This document shows, piece by piece, positions 9,298-20,564 of a stretch of 64,000 nt of DNA. Numbering within the stretch: the first letter of the stretch is position 1; each line of letters begins with the position of its first letter. The notes under the pieces were generated by a model, which was not told where the DNA came from, did not search any database, and was given only the letters and a program-made list of their open reading frames with translations. The position numbers were made by a program, and so were the translations under genes. Where the stretch lies: the NCBI RefSeq assembly GCF_000378825.1, contig NZ_KB900388.1, positions 2,239,818 to 2,303,817 of the forward strand, written 5' to 3'. This stretch comes from Salinispora vitiensis (lineage in GTDB: Bacteria; Actinomycetota; Actinomycetes; Mycobacteriales; Micromonosporaceae).

Positions 9298-10749
9298 GTG
9301 TCGATCCAAAGGTCGGGGCCGGGGAGCGCGGTCCGGCTGCGGGGCTTCGGGTGGCGGCACGCGGGGCGGAAACGGTGGGCCGTACGCGGGCTCGACCTGC
9401 GGATCGAGCACGGCGAACGGGTCCTGCTGTTGGGGGCCTCCGGTGCGGGTAAGAGCACTCTGCTCGCCGCGCTGGCCGGGCTGCTCCCCGAGGACTCCGG
9501 CGAGCAGGAAGGCACGGTCGAGGTCGACGGCCGGGACCCACGCACGGCCCGCGAAGAGGTTGGCCTGCTCTTCCAGGACCCGGAGACCCAGCTGGTGATG
9601 GCGCGCTGCGGCGACGACGTCGCCTTCGGCCCCGAGAACCGCGGGCTTCCCGCGGAGCAAATCTGGCCCCGGGTGGACGAGGCCCTGCGCCGGGTCGGTT
9701 TCCGCTACGGCCGGGACCGGCCGACCGCCGCCCTCTCCGGCGGCGAACAGCAGCGCCTCGCCCTCGCCGGGGTGCTCGCGCTCCGCCCGCGCCTGCTGCT
9801 GCTCGACGAGCCGACCGCCAACCTGGACCCGGCCGGCGCGGCGCTGATCCGGGACGCGGTCGCCGCGGCGCTCGATGCCGACACCACCCTGCTCCTCGTC
9901 GAGCACCGGCTCGCCGAGGCGCTGCCGCTGGTCGACCGGGTGGTCGTGCTGGCGCCGGGCGGCGGCGTCCACGCCGACGGCACCCCGCAGGCGGTCTTCG
10001 CCGCGCACGGCGAGGCGCTCGCCGCCGAGGGGGTCTGGGTGCCGGGCCAGCCGGTACCGTCACGGCCGGCCACCACCACCGCCGGTGAGGCGTTACTCAC
10101 CGCCGACGAGCTCGCCCTGCCACCCCGGCTAGCCAGCGTCTCCCTCACCGTACGGGCCGGCGAGGCGCTCGCCGTCCACGGACCCAACGGGGCCGGGAAG
10201 TCCACCCTGGCTCTCCTGCTGGGTGGGCTGCTCGCACCGGCGGCGGGCCGGGTCACCGCGACGGCGGAGCTGGCCGGCGGGGACGCCCGCACCCCGCCGC
10301 ACCGGTGGCGGGCGCCGGCGCTGGTGCACCGGATCGGTTCGGTCTTCCAGGACCCGGAACACCAGTTCGTCACCGCCGCCGTCGCCGACGAGTTGGCGCT
10401 GGGTCCACGCCGCACCGGCCGGACCGAGGCGCAGGTCCGCGCCACCGTGGACGCGTTGCTCGACCGGCTCCGCCTGACGGCGCTCGCCGAGGCCAACCCG
10501 TACACCCTCTCCGGTGGCGAGGCGCGGCGGCTGAGCGTCGCGACGGCCCTGGCCACCGCGCCCCGCCTGCTCGTCTGCGACGAGCCCACCTTCGGCCAGG
10601 ACCGGCGAACCTGGCGGGAGCTGGTGGAGCTCTTCGCCGAGCTGCGCGACAACGGGCACGGGCTGGTCACGGTGACCCACGACCCGGAGTTCATCGCCGC
10701 GCTCGCCGACCGCCAGGTACGGCTCGACCACCCGCGGAGCACGCCGTGA
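9298..10749 (+). CDS. ykoD: duplicated ECF transporter ATPase, YkoD family
   Basis: 483-residue protein with two fused ABC ATPase domains energising the ECF thiamine/HMP transporter. Domain 1: Walker A GASGAGKST (~47), signature LSGGEQQRLALAG, Walker B LLLLDEPTANLDP. Domain 2: Walker A GPNGAGKST (~297), signature LSGGEARRLSVAT, Walker B LLVCDEPTFGQD. Q-loops FQDPETQ and FQDPEHQ are the ECF type. The start is the GTG at 9298, 5 nt after the ykoE stop; a much longer upstream open frame is a shadow over ykoE. Its stop overlaps the ykoC start (GTGA). Confidence 0.94.
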   Translation: MSIQRSGPGSAVRLRGFGWRHAGRKRWAVRGLDLRIEHGERVLLLGASGAGKSTLLAALAGLLPEDSGEQEGTVEVDGRDPRTAREEVGLLFQDPETQLVMARCGDDVAFGPENRGLPAEQIWPRVDEALRRVGFRYGRDRPTAALSGGEQQRLALAGVLALRPRLLLLDEPTANLDPAGAALIRDAVAAALDADTTLLLVEHRLAEALPLVDRVVVLAPGGGVHADGTPQAVFAAHGEALAAEGVWVPGQPVPSRPATTTAGEALLTADELALPPRLASVSLTVRAGEALAVHGPNGAGKSTLALLLGGLLAPAAGRVTATAELAGGDARTPPHRWRAPALVHRIGSVFQDPEHQFVTAAVADELALGPRRTGRTEAQVRATVDALLDRLRLTALAEANPYTLSGGEARRLSVATALATAPRLLVCDEPTFGQDRRTWRELVELFAELRDNGHGLVTVTHDPEFIAALADRQVRLDHPRSTP

Positions 10750-11546
10750 TCAACCTCGAACCGGTGACCCGACCAGACGCCCCGCTGGCCCGGCGCAACC
10801 CGGTGGCGAAGCTAGCGGCGGCGCTGCTCTGCTCGGTCATCCTGATCGCCACCCTCGACCCGGTGGCGCCGGCCATCGCCATCGCCTTCGAGCTGGCCCT
10901 GCTGCCGCTATTCGGCGTACGGCTCCGGGTGCTCGCCCGCCGGGCCATGCCGCTGCTGGTCGGCGCGGCCGGCGTCCTCGTCACGCTGGTGCTCTTCGCC
11001 GCCGAACGCTCCGGGCGGATCCTGGTCGAGGCCGGCCCGTTCCTGGTCACCTCCGGCGTGCTGATCACCGCGCTCGGTCTGGTGTTGCGCATGTTCGCGG
11101 TGGCCCTGCCGGGATTGATCGTGGTGGCGACCACCGACCCGACCGACCTGGCCGATGCGCTGGTGCAGAACGCCCGGCTGTCCGCCCGCTTCGCCTACGG
11201 GGCGCTGGCGGCGTTCCGGTTGGTGCCGTTGCTGGCCCAGGAGTGGCAGATGATCAGCATGGCGCGGCGGGCCCGGGGCGTTGATGCCGGCCGTAATCCG
11301 CTGGCCCGGTTGCGGCTCTTCGGGTCGACCGCGTTCACGCTGCTGGTCGGCGCGATCCGCCGCGGGACCCGACTCGCGGTGGCGATGGACGCGCGGGGCT
11401 TCGACGCCACGACCCCCCGATCGATGGCCCGCCGCCAACACTTCGGCCGCGCCGACGGTCTCCTGATCGCCGGTGCGGTCCTCCTGGCCGGCGCCGCGCT
11501 CACGGTCAGCGTCGCCGTCGGCACGTTCCGCCCCCTGATCGGCTGA
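10746..11546 (+). CDS. ykoC: ECF transporter transmembrane (T) component, YkoC family
   Basis: 266-residue membrane protein (EcfT/CbiQ superfamily) with five or so helices and the two cytoplasmic coupling motifs of the family in the form MARRARGVDAG (~176) and AMDARGFDA (~216), the A-R-G signatures that dock to the ATPase. GTG start at 10746 overlaps the ykoD stop by 4 nt. It completes a full YkoEDC module under the TPP riboswitch. Confidence 0.93.
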   Translation: MINLEPVTRPDAPLARRNPVAKLAAALLCSVILIATLDPVAPAIAIAFELALLPLFGVRLRVLARRAMPLLVGAAGVLVTLVLFAAERSGRILVEAGPFLVTSGVLITALGLVLRMFAVALPGLIVVATTDPTDLADALVQNARLSARFAYGALAAFRLVPLLAQEWQMISMARRARGVDAGRNPLARLRLFGSTAFTLLVGAIRRGTRLAVAMDARGFDATTPRSMARRQHFGRADGLLIAGAVLLAGAALTVSVAVGTFRPLIG

Positions 11547-11645
11547 CCGCCGCGCCCAGAGCAGCGCCGGGTGGGGTGGCCGTGGACCAAGGGAACGTAA
11601 AGCGCGATACGGTCACAGGCGAAGATCCAGGCGGAGGTGGCAGAG

Positions 11646-13082
11646 ATGAGCGGGCAGGCACAGATCGGCGTTACCGGGCTGGCGGTGATGGGCCGCAACC
11701 TGGCCCGGAACCTGGCCCGCAATGGCTTCGTCGTGGCGGTACACAACCGCTCTCCGGAACGAACCCGCCGGCTGGTCGCCGAGCACGGCGAGGAGGGGCG
11801 GTTCGTCCCCACCGACTCGCTGGCCGACTTCGTCGCCGCGTTGGAGCGCCCCCGGGCGGTCATCACGATGGTCAAGGCGGGTGCCCCGACCGACGCCGTC
11901 ATTGACGAGTTGGTGCCGCTGCTCGATGCCGGCGACATCATCGTCGACTGCGGCAATGCCCACTTCGCCGACACCCGGCGGCGCGAGGAGGCGCTGCGCA
12001 AGCAGGGGCTGCACTTCGTCGGCACCGGTGTCTCCGGTGGCGAGGAGGGCGCGTTGTGGGGGCCGAGCATCATGCCGGGCGGCTCCGCCGAGTCGTACCA
12101 GAAACTGGGGCCGATCTTCGAGCGGATCGCGGCGCAGGTGGACGGCGAGCCCTGTTGCCGGCACATTGGACCGGACGGCGCCGGTCACTTCGTCAAGATG
12201 GTCCACAACGGCATCGAGTACGCCGACATGCAGCTCATCGCCGAGGCGTACGACCTGCTGCGGGTTGGTCTGGACGCGACACCGGCCGAGCTGGCGGAGA
12301 TCTTCCGACAGTGGAACTCCAGCGAGCTGGAGTCGTATCTCATCGAGCTCACCGCTGACGTGCTCGGGCACACCGACGCCAGCACCGGGCAGGCCTTCGT
12401 GGACATCGTGCTCGACCAGGCGGAGCAGAAGGGCACCGGGCGCTGGACCGTACAGAACGCCCTGGACCTCGGCATCCCGATCACCGGCATCGCCGAGGCG
12501 ACGTTCGCGCGTTCCCTCTCCGGGCACGCCGACCAGCGCGCGGCCGTCCGCCACGCCTTCGGCGACCCGGGCCCGACCTGGCAGGTCCAGGATCGGGACG
12601 CCTTTATCGAGGATGTCCGGCGTGCGCTGCTGGCCACCAAGATCATCGCGTATGCGCAGGGCTTCGACCAGATTCGGGCCGGCAGCCAGGAGTACGACTG
12701 GGACATCGACCTGGGCGGCACCGCCACGATCTGGCGGGGCGGGTGCATCATCCGGGCCCGCTTCCTCGACCGGATCCGGCAGGCCTACGACGACCAGCCC
12801 GACCTACCCACCCTGCTGGTGGCACCGTGGTTCGCCGACGCCGTACGCGCCGGGTTGTCGGGGTGGCGGCGGGTGGTCGCCGAGGCCGCCCACGCCGGCG
12901 TGCCCACCCCCGCGTTCGCCTCGTCCCTGTCCTACTTCGACGCGCTGCGCGCGGACCGGCTGCCGGCGGCCCTGATCCAGGGGCTTCGGGACAATTTCGG
13001 CGCCCACACCTATCGCCGGGCTGACCGCGACGGCTACTTCCACACGCTCTGGGCCGGCGACCGCAGTGAGGTCGAGGCCTGA
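11646..13082 (+). CDS. gnd: 6-phosphogluconate dehydrogenase (decarboxylating)
   Basis: Oxidises 6-phosphogluconate to ribulose 5-phosphate and CO2 in the oxidative pentose-phosphate pathway. 478 aa. N-terminal Rossmann motif GVTGLAVMGRNLARN. Substrate loop GVSGGEEGALWGPSIMPGG (~130). HFVKMVHNGIEYADMQ (~183), with the catalytic Lys and His-Asn, is also present. The C-terminal signature is KGTGRWTVQNALDLGIP followed by GYFHTLWAGDR. Start chosen at ATG 11646, preceded by GGAGGTGG at a 5-nt spacing; an upstream in-frame GTG exists. Monocistronic: the next gene is convergent, 17 nt away. Confidence 0.97.
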   Translation: MSGQAQIGVTGLAVMGRNLARNLARNGFVVAVHNRSPERTRRLVAEHGEEGRFVPTDSLADFVAALERPRAVITMVKAGAPTDAVIDELVPLLDAGDIIVDCGNAHFADTRRREEALRKQGLHFVGTGVSGGEEGALWGPSIMPGGSAESYQKLGPIFERIAAQVDGEPCCRHIGPDGAGHFVKMVHNGIEYADMQLIAEAYDLLRVGLDATPAELAEIFRQWNSSELESYLIELTADVLGHTDASTGQAFVDIVLDQAEQKGTGRWTVQNALDLGIPITGIAEATFARSLSGHADQRAAVRHAFGDPGPTWQVQDRDAFIEDVRRALLATKIIAYAQGFDQIRAGSQEYDWDIDLGGTATIWRGGCIIRARFLDRIRQAYDDQPDLPTLLVAPWFADAVRAGLSGWRRVVAEAAHAGVPTPAFASSLSYFDALRADRLPAALIQGLRDNFGAHTYRRADRDGYFHTLWAGDRSEVEA

Positions 13083-13099
13083 CCCGGGCGCCCGGGGGG

Positions 13100-13912
13100 T
13101 CAGGTGGTGGGCGCTACCGGGTTCGGTAGCGCTCCGCCGAACCGGCGGTCCCGCTGGGCGTAGAGCTCACAGGCGTACCAGAGGTGCCGGCGGTCGAAGT
13201 CCGGCCAGAGCGTGTCCAGGAAGACCAACTCGGCGTACGCGCTCTGCCAGAGCATGAAGTTCGAGGTGCGTTGCTCTCCGGAGGGGCGCAGGAAGAGATC
13301 CACGTCGGGGACCTCCGGGTGGTAGAGGTGGCGGGCCAGGGTCTTCTCGGTGACCTTGGCCGGGTCGAGCCGGCCGGCAGCCACCTCCCGGGCGATCGCG
13401 GCGGCCGCGTCGGCGATCTCGGCCTGCCCGCCATAGTTGACGCAGAACTGCAGGGTGAGCGTCGAGTTGCCGCGCGACATCTCCTCAGCCGTTTGCAACT
13501 CCGAGATGACGCTCTTCCACAGCCGCGGAGACCGGCCCGACCAGACGACCCGTACGCCCAGGTCGACAAGTTGGTCGCGGCGGCGGCGGATCACGTCCCG
13601 GTTGAAGCCCATCAGGAAGCGCACCTCGTCCGGTGAGCGCCGCCAGTTCTCCGTCGAGAACGCGTACGCCGACAGGTACGGGATGCCCAGCTCGATCGCA
13701 CCCTCGATGGCGTCGAAGAGGGAGAACTCTCCCGCCTCATGCCCCTTTGTCCGCGGAAGCCCGCGCTCCTTGGCCCACCGGCCGTTACCGTCCATCACCA
13801 CTGCGACGTGCCGCGGCAACGCCTCGGCGGGCAGCGCCGGCGGCCGGGCGCCGGACGGGTGGGGGGTGGGCGGCACTGGCGCCCGGCCGGATCGCCTGCT
13901 CGATCGGATCAC
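13100..13912 (-). CDS. uppS: isoprenyl transferase (undecaprenyl/decaprenyl diphosphate synthase family)
   Basis: cis-Prenyltransferase making the polyprenyl diphosphate carrier for cell-wall polymers. Conserved regions: [17 protein letters not shown] with the essential Asp, [30 protein letters not shown], and [21 protein letters not shown] (split here as [11 protein letters not shown] and LWQSAYAEL). Start chosen at GTG 13912 because longer frames run into recO; this gives 270 aa with a ~35-residue Pro/Arg-rich N-terminal extension. It starts 5 nt after the recO stop, so the two are one operon. Confidence 0.94.
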   Translation of the reverse strand: MIRSSRRSGRAPVPPTPHPSGARPPALPAEALPRHVAVVMDGNGRWAKERGLPRTKGHEAGEFSLFDAIEGAIELGIPYLSAYAFSTENWRRSPDEVRFLMGFNRDVIRRRRDQLVDLGVRVVWSGRSPRLWKSVISELQTAEEMSRGNSTLTLQFCVNYGGQAEIADAAAAIAREVAAGRLDPAKVTEKTLARHLYHPEVPDVDLFLRPSGEQRTSNFMLWQSAYAELVFLDTLWPDFDRRHLWYACELYAQRDRRFGGALPNPVAPTT

Positions 13913-13917
13913 TCGTT

Positions 13918-14754
13918 CTACTCCCTGTCCACGCCGGCCGTGGCCGACCCGACTCCGCCGGCCGGCGTCCCGACCGCACCGGCGGCCGGAACGCCCCGGT
14001 CCACCAGCGGCAGCGAGCGTAGCGCGCGCTCCAGATGCCACTGCAGGTGCGCCGCGACCAGCCCGCTGCACTCCCGGCGGACACCGCTCCCGGCGGCGTC
14101 GGCGATCCGCCAGTCGCCGCTGGTGAGCGCGGTCATCAGGTCAATGGTGGCCGGTGCGGGGTGGGCCGCGCCGGGCGGCCGACAGTCGAGGCAGACGGCA
14201 CCACCGGCCGGGACGGAGAAGGCCCGGTGCCGCCCCGGCGTGCCGCAGACCGCGCAGCCGGCCAGCGCCGGGGCCCACCCGGCCAGGGCCATGCCACGCA
14301 GCAGGTACGCGTCCAGCACCAGGGTCGGGGCGTGCTCCCCGCCGGCCAGCGCGCGCAGCGCCCCCAGGGTGAGCTGGAACAACCGCAGCGACGGCTCCCG
14401 CTCGACCGGGGTGAGCCGCTCCGCGGTCTCGCAGACCGCACTCGCCGCCGTGTAGCGGGGGTAGTCGCCAAGAAGGCGCTTGCCGTACAGGTCAATGCCC
14501 TCGACCTGGCTGACCGTGTGCAGCGGGCTGCCCTGCTGGCCCTTCGGGTCGCCGGCGAGTTGCAGGTCGACGTGGCCGAAGGGCTCCAGCCGCGCCCCGA
14601 ACTTGCTGGTGGTCCGGCGCACCCCGCGGGCCACCGCGCGCAGCCGCCCGTGCCGACGGCTGAGCAGGGTGATGATGCGATCCGACTCGCCGAGCTTCTG
14701 CACGCGCAGCACCACCGCATCGTCGCGGTAGAGCTGTCGGCGGTACCCGGCCAT
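13918..14754 (-). CDS. recO: DNA repair protein RecO
   Basis: Recombination mediator that helps load RecA through RecFOR. 278 aa: N-terminal OB-fold ([41 protein letters not shown]), then a helical domain with a zinc knuckle in which CAVCG (~185) pairs with CLDC (~207). The C-terminal ~30 residues are a low-complexity Ala/Gly tail. ATG start at 14754. Downstream partner: uppS, 5 nt away. Confidence 0.94.
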   Translation of the reverse strand: MAGYRRQLYRDDAVVLRVQKLGESDRIITLLSRRHGRLRAVARGVRRTTSKFGARLEPFGHVDLQLAGDPKGQQGSPLHTVSQVEGIDLYGKRLLGDYPRYTAASAVCETAERLTPVEREPSLRLFQLTLGALRALAGGEHAPTLVLDAYLLRGMALAGWAPALAGCAVCGTPGRHRAFSVPAGGAVCLDCRPPGAAHPAPATIDLMTALTSGDWRIADAAGSGVRRECSGLVAAHLQWHLERALRSLPLVDRGVPAAGAVGTPAGGVGSATAGVDRE

Positions 14755-14820
14755 CAGGTCATTCTCCCTCAGGTTGCCAGCTCCGGGTCGGCTCGGGGTG
14801 GCCGCGGCGCCCCTGGCTGG

Positions 14821-16038
14821 TCATCGCGCGTTGCTGTCCACGCTCTCGCTCCGCAGTCGCTCGTTCTCCGCCGACCGGGGCGCCGGCACCACCGGCTGTT
14901 TCCGCCCCGTCGTCCCGGCCTGGTCCGCCGACTCGACCGCGGCCTGCGCCGCCTCGGGTGTGGCTGCCGCCTCCTCAGCCGTGGCTGCCGCTCCCGGAGA
15001 CGCGGCTGCCGCTCCCTCAGATGTGGCTGCCGCTCGCCGTCCGAAACCGGGGATCAACTCCGGCCGACGTCGGGCCGCGACGTCCTCAACCCACCCGACG
15101 AGCAAGATGACGACCCCGAGCAGGGCGAAGACCAGCGCGACCCGAATGGCCAGGCCGAGCAGGTTCTGGTGCGACCAACCAAACACGTCCACCAGCGGGG
15201 TGAGCGCGACCACGAAGGCCATGTGCCACAGGTACACGGTGAGGGCACGCCGGTTGATCAGAGTGATTAACCGACTGACAAACGCGTTGCGGTCGATCCA
15301 CGCCGTTCTCGACGGTTCCCGCCCGAGCACGACCAAGATGACACCGGCCGACCAGAGGGCGTTGGCGAGCGGATTGCCGTTGAGGTCGAGCCCCTTGGTC
15401 CCGGGCTGGGTCAGGTTCCACCAGCCGCCGACGGCGACCAGGGCGATCGCGGTCGGCCACAGGTAGCGGTTGGCGAGCCGCCGCAGCATCCCCGCCTGGT
15501 GCGCGAAGCCCAACATCCACGCCCCGAAGTACAGGCCGAACTGCTGCACCACCATCGGCGGATCCGGGTACAGCCCCAGTTCGATCGCCGCGGTCAGCGC
15601 GTACGGGACGAGCAGGGTGGGCAGCGGAAAGCGGCGGAACAACCACAGCGCCAGCGGCGAGACGAGCACAAACCAGAGGTAGTTGCGCAGGTACCAGATC
15701 GGGCCCAGCACCGGCACTCCCCAGCCGTACCGCGGTGGGTCGGCCACCGGGAAGAGCCAGAACAGGAGCTCGGAGGTGAACGGCAGCCCGCTGATCAGCA
15801 TCGCGGGCACCAAGACCGCGCCCAACGCCCAGAACGACGGCAGCAGCCGCCGCAACCGACGACCGACCGCCGCTGTCCCGAACCGATGCAGGGACGCCGC
15901 CATCAACGACCCGGCCAGCGCGAACATCACCGACATCGCGGGGAAGACCAGCGTCATGGTGGCCCACCCAGTTACGTGGTAGACCACGACCCGAACGACG
16001 GCGAGGGCGCGCAACAGGTCTAGGTAACGATTTCGCAT
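14821..16038 (-). CDS. acyltransferase family 3 membrane protein
   Basis: 405-residue multi-pass membrane O-acyltransferase. N-terminus MRNRYLDLLRALAVVRVVVYH has the R-x10-H signature typical of acyltransferase_3 proteins; about ten hydrophobic helices follow, e.g. PAMSVMFALAGSLMAAS and YLWHMAFVVALTPLVDVFG. The last ~75 residues are an Ala/Glu/Pro/Thr low-complexity tail (ATSEGAAAASPGAAATAEEA...), probably cytoplasmic and disordered. Such enzymes acetylate or acylate polysaccharides, peptidoglycan or natural products; the substrate is unknown. It sits between era and recO, which are usually closer, so it may be an insertion. In-frame TTG/ATG starts at 16146 and 16143 are possible; I chose ATG 16038. 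Confidence 0.78.
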   Translation of the reverse strand: MRNRYLDLLRALAVVRVVVYHVTGWATMTLVFPAMSVMFALAGSLMAASLHRFGTAAVGRRLRRLLPSFWALGAVLVPAMLISGLPFTSELLFWLFPVADPPRYGWGVPVLGPIWYLRNYLWFVLVSPLALWLFRRFPLPTLLVPYALTAAIELGLYPDPPMVVQQFGLYFGAWMLGFAHQAGMLRRLANRYLWPTAIALVAVGGWWNLTQPGTKGLDLNGNPLANALWSAGVILVVLGREPSRTAWIDRNAFVSRLITLINRRALTVYLWHMAFVVALTPLVDVFGWSHQNLLGLAIRVALVFALLGVVILLVGWVEDVAARRRPELIPGFGRRAAATSEGAAAASPGAAATAEEAAATPEAAQAAVESADQAGTTGRKQPVVPAPRSAENERLRSESVDSNAR

Positions 16039-16200
16039 CAGCTCGCAACTATTTCCAGTGAGGGGCGGGCAACACAGTCCCCTACCTTCCGCCGGCAACT
16101 GGAAAAGTGCGAGCCTGCCCGGAGGAAAAGTGAATTTCCTCATCAACCTGTCGAAGCCGACAAGTCATCTGGAACGGTCGGCGCTAAGCCGGGCGTTGCG

Positions 16201-17100
16201 CTAGAAACCGAGCTTACGGAGCTGTTTCGGGTCCCGCTGCCAGTCCTTCGCCACCCGGACGTGCAGGTCAAGGTAGACCCGGGTGCCGAGCAGCTCCTCG
16301 ATCTGCCGCCGCGCCCGGATGCCGACATCCCGGAGCCGGCTGGCCCGGTGCCCGATCACGATCGCCTTCTGGCTCGGCCGCTCGACGTACACGTCGGCGT
16401 AGATCTTGATGACCCGTTCCGCCGGGATCATCTCCTCCACCACCACCGCGATGGAGTGCGGCAGCTCGTCGCGCACCCCCTCCAACGCCGCCTCCCGGAT
16501 CAGCTCGGCGACCAGCACCTGCTCCGGTTCCTCGGTGAGCATGTCGTCCGGGTAGAGCTGCGGCGACTCCGGCAGGTAGCGGGTCATCACGTCCACCAGC
16601 GTGTCGACCTGGTGCCCGGAGACCGCGCTGACCGGAACGACCTCCGCGAAGTCGGCCAGTTCACTCACCGCGACCAGCTGCTTGGCCAGCTGCTCTCGGT
16701 CGACCAGATCGGTCTTCGTGACCACGGCGAGCACGGTCGCCTTCAGCTCGGCCAACTCACCGGTGATGAAGCGGTCGCCCCGGCCGATCGGCTCGTCCGC
16801 CGGGATGCAGAGGCCGATCACATCAACCTCGCTCCACGTCTGCCGCACCAAATCGTTGAGGCGCTCGCCGAGCAGCGTCCGGGGCCGGTGCAGGCCCGGC
16901 GTGTCTACCAGCACGAGCTGCGAGTCGGGCCGGTGCAGCACCGCCCGGATGACGTGCCGGGTTGTCTGCGGCTTACTGGACGTGATGGCGATCTTCTGCC
17001 CGACGATCGCGTTGGTCAGCGTTGACTTGCCGGCGTTCGGCCGTCCCACGAAGCAACCAAAGCCCGCCCGGTACGGCTGCCGAAGGTGCGCGGAAGTCAC
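16201..17100 (-). CDS. era: GTPase Era
   Basis: Ribosome-assembly GTPase that binds the 3' end of 16S rRNA. 299 aa. G1 GRPNAGKST (~19), G2 QTTRHVIRAV, G3 VDTPGLHRPR (~65), G4 VVTKTDLVD (~125), G5 VPVSAVSG. The C-terminal KH domain is visible in EEMIPAERVIKIYADVYVER and QKAIVIGHRASRLRDVG. The GTG start at 17100 overlaps the upstream stop by 4 nt. Last gene of the phoH-ybeY-corC-deaminase-era operon. Confidence 0.97.
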   Translation of the reverse strand: MTSAHLRQPYRAGFGCFVGRPNAGKSTLTNAIVGQKIAITSSKPQTTRHVIRAVLHRPDSQLVLVDTPGLHRPRTLLGERLNDLVRQTWSEVDVIGLCIPADEPIGRGDRFITGELAELKATVLAVVTKTDLVDREQLAKQLVAVSELADFAEVVPVSAVSGHQVDTLVDVMTRYLPESPQLYPDDMLTEEPEQVLVAELIREAALEGVRDELPHSIAVVVEEMIPAERVIKIYADVYVERPSQKAIVIGHRASRLRDVGIRARRQIEELLGTRVYLDLHVRVAKDWQRDPKQLRKLGF

Positions 17101-17474
17101 TCGGCCACCGTCCCGAGGAGCGTGCCGTCCGGGGCCGCCACGTGGATCGGCGCGTCGGCGGCGAGGTCACGGACCGCCGCATGGCCGGCCCCGTCCAGCG
17201 TTGACGCCTCGGTCACCACCGCCGCGGCCTCCAGCCGGGTGCAGCCCGCCGCCGCCGCGGAGGCCACCGCGAGCTGCAGCGCGGTCAACACCAGCGACGG
17301 CAGCGAGACGCTCGCCGCGGCGTACGTCCGGCCGTCCTGGTCCCGGACCGCGGCACCTTCGACGGCACCGGTCCGGCCGCGCGCCCCCCGGGCTAGGACG
17401 ACCAGTTTGGCGTCCTCGGCGGTCAGCTCCACCGGGGTGAACCCGGTGGTCGGTACGGCGGGTGACTCAGGCAT
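17097..17474 (-). CDS. cytidine deaminase-like protein lacking zinc motifs
   Basis: 125-residue protein with the helix/strand order of the cytidine deaminase fold (KLVVLARGARGRTGAVEGAAV; AAASVSLPSLVLTALQLAVAS; ADAPIHVAAPDGTLLG). The family's catalytic H/C-A-E and P-C-x-x-C zinc motifs are not present: no Cys pair follows the second helix. It is therefore probably not an active deaminase. A deaminase-like gene at this position, between a CorC-type gene and era, is a recurrent actinobacterial arrangement. The start at ATG 17474 overlaps the upstream stop by 8 nt. Confidence 0.75.
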   Translation of the reverse strand: MPESPAVPTTGFTPVELTAEDAKLVVLARGARGRTGAVEGAAVRDQDGRTYAAASVSLPSLVLTALQLAVASAAAAGCTRLEAAAVVTEASTLDGAGHAAVRDLAADAPIHVAAPDGTLLGTVAE

Positions 17475-18861
17475 CGGCGGGTTGCCTCTCCTCGGCTTGG
17501 TCGGTGTCGTCCGGGGCATCGGCGGATTCGCCACGCTTCGGATCGTGCTGTTGGTCGGCCGGCTCCACCCGACGCACCAGGACCGTGTCGATCCGGTTGC
17601 GCCGCCCGGTGGTGCCCTCGGCGAGCAGACGCAGACCGGCCACCTCAACCTGGGCACCGGGGATCGGGACCCGGCCCAGGGACTGCGCGAGCAGGCCGCC
17701 CACCGTCTCCACCTCATCGTTGGGCAGCTCGGTGTCGAACAACTCGCCGAGGTCCTCCACGGGCAGCCGCGCGGTTACCCGCACCGCATCGTCGTCGAGG
17801 TGCTCGATCGGCGGACGCTCAACATCGTACTCATCGGTAATCTCGCCGACGATCTCCTCCAGGATGTCCTCGATAGTGACCAGTCCGCCGGTCCCGCCGT
17901 ACTCGTCCACAACGATCACGAGGTGGTTCCGGGCGGCCTGCATCTCCGAAAGGAGATCGTCAACCGGCTTGGACTCCGGCACGAAGGTGGCTGGGCGCAT
18001 CAACTCGGCCACCGGGAGGCGCCGGTCCTCCGGGGCGCCGCCCTGCGTACGCCGAATCAGGTCTTTTAGGTAGAGCACGCCGAGCACATCGTCAACGCTC
18101 TCGCCGATGACCGGGATCCGGGAGAAGCCGGACCGCAGAAAGAGCGCCAGGGCCTGGGAGAGCATCTTGTGCCGCTCGATCCAGACCATCTCGGTACGCG
18201 GCACCATCACCTCACGGACGATGGTGTCACCGAGTGCGAAGACCGAGTGGATCATCTGTCGCTCGCCATGCTCCACCACACCGCGCTGCTCGGCCAGGTC
18301 GACCAGTTCACGCAGCTCCACCTGGGTGGCGAAGGGACCCTCCCGGAAACCACGCCCCGGGGTGACCGCATTACCGATCAGGATCAACAGCGAGGCGAGG
18401 GGGTTGAGTGCCCGACCCAGCCAACGCACCAGCGGCGCCACCCCGCGACCCACCGCGTAGGCGTGCTGCCGGCCGATGGTGCGCGGCCCGACGCCGACCA
18501 CCACGAAGCTGACCACGGTCATCGCCCCGGCCGTCACCACCGCGGCCAGCCAGCCGGCGCCGAGCGAGTCGACCGCGACCAGGGCCACCAGGGTGGTCGC
18601 GCTCAGTTCGGCGAGCAGCCGCAACAGCAGCAGCAGGTTGAGGTGCCGGACCACGTCCCCGGCGACGGATCGCAACGCTCGGGCGCCCCGGGCTCCGTCG
18701 CGGACCAACTCGGCCGCGCGGGCCGGCGAGACCGCGGCCAGCGCCGCCTCGGTCATCGCGATCAGGCCGGCGAGGACCACCAGGCCAGCCGCGAGGAGAA
18801 CCAGTTGCACGTCGGGGAGGCCGGACGCGCCGGCCGTTGCTGCGGCAAGAGAGGCCATCAT
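17467..18861 (-). CDS. CorC/HlyC-type CNNM-CBS membrane transporter
   Basis: 464-residue protein of the hemolysin C/CorC family, likely magnesium or cobalt efflux. N-terminal CNNM domain with four hydrophobic helices ([57 protein letters not shown]). Then come a CBS pair ([35 protein letters not shown]) and a C-terminal CorC_HlyC domain ([19 protein letters not shown]...). The tail is acidic and disordered. Start at ATG 18861 overlaps the ybeY stop (ATGA), preferred over an upstream in-frame start at 18882. Confidence 0.92.
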   Translation of the reverse strand: MMASLAAATAGASGLPDVQLVLLAAGLVVLAGLIAMTEAALAAVSPARAAELVRDGARGARALRSVAGDVVRHLNLLLLLRLLAELSATTLVALVAVDSLGAGWLAAVVTAGAMTVVSFVVVGVGPRTIGRQHAYAVGRGVAPLVRWLGRALNPLASLLILIGNAVTPGRGFREGPFATQVELRELVDLAEQRGVVEHGERQMIHSVFALGDTIVREVMVPRTEMVWIERHKMLSQALALFLRSGFSRIPVIGESVDDVLGVLYLKDLIRRTQGGAPEDRRLPVAELMRPATFVPESKPVDDLLSEMQAARNHLVIVVDEYGGTGGLVTIEDILEEIVGEITDEYDVERPPIEHLDDDAVRVTARLPVEDLGELFDTELPNDEVETVGGLLAQSLGRVPIPGAQVEVAGLRLLAEGTTGRRNRIDTVLVRRVEPADQQHDPKRGESADAPDDTDQAEERQPADA

Positions 18862-19331
18862 CGTGACCGGGTCGACCGCCAACTCACCAGCAGCCGGGCT
18901 TGGAGGCCGAACATCTCCCGCTCCTCCTCCGGCTCGGCGTGGTCGTAGCCGAGCAGGTGCAGCACCCCGTGCACAGTGAGTAGATGCAGCTCGTCGGCGG
19001 TGGAGTGGCCCGCGGTCACCGCCTGCTTCGCGGCCACCTCGGGGCAGAGCACGATGTCACCGAGCAACGCCGGCTCGGCGCCGACGGTGGCGTTCTCCCC
19101 CGGCCCGTGGTCAACACTGCCCTCGTCCATCGGAAAGGCAAGGACATCGGTGGGGCCGTCCCCGCCCATCCAGCGGTGGTTCAACTCGGCCATGTAGTCG
19201 ATGTCGACAAGCAACACGGAGAGCTCGGCGAGCTGGTTGACCCCCATTTCGTCGAGGGCGTGCCGGGCGACGGCGAGTATCGCGTCGGTGTCGACGTCAA
19301 CCCCGGACTCATTGGCAATCTCGATGGACAC
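18858..19331 (-). CDS. ybeY: endoribonuclease YbeY
   Basis: Zinc-dependent RNase for 16S rRNA 3' maturation and ribosome quality control. 157 aa. The metal site motif [11 protein letters not shown] ([11 protein letters not shown], ~120) is complete, and the upstream [11 protein letters not shown] and [12 protein letters not shown] segments are typical. GTG start at 19331. Sits 17 nt after phoH, as in most actinobacteria. Confidence 0.96.
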   Translation of the reverse strand: MSIEIANESGVDVDTDAILAVARHALDEMGVNQLAELSVLLVDIDYMAELNHRWMGGDGPTDVLAFPMDEGSVDHGPGENATVGAEPALLGDIVLCPEVAAKQAVTAGHSTADELHLLTVHGVLHLLGYDHAEPEEEREMFGLQARLLVSWRSTRSR

Positions 19332-19348
19332 TGTCTTCCTTTGCTTCG

Positions 19349-20491
<1,143 letters not shown>

Positions 20492-20564
20492 CGTATCGGT
20501 TCAACCGCCGGGGCACCTCGCCCAATTCCCCTGCCCGGCACCGACCGGCCGACGCCCGCCGCCG

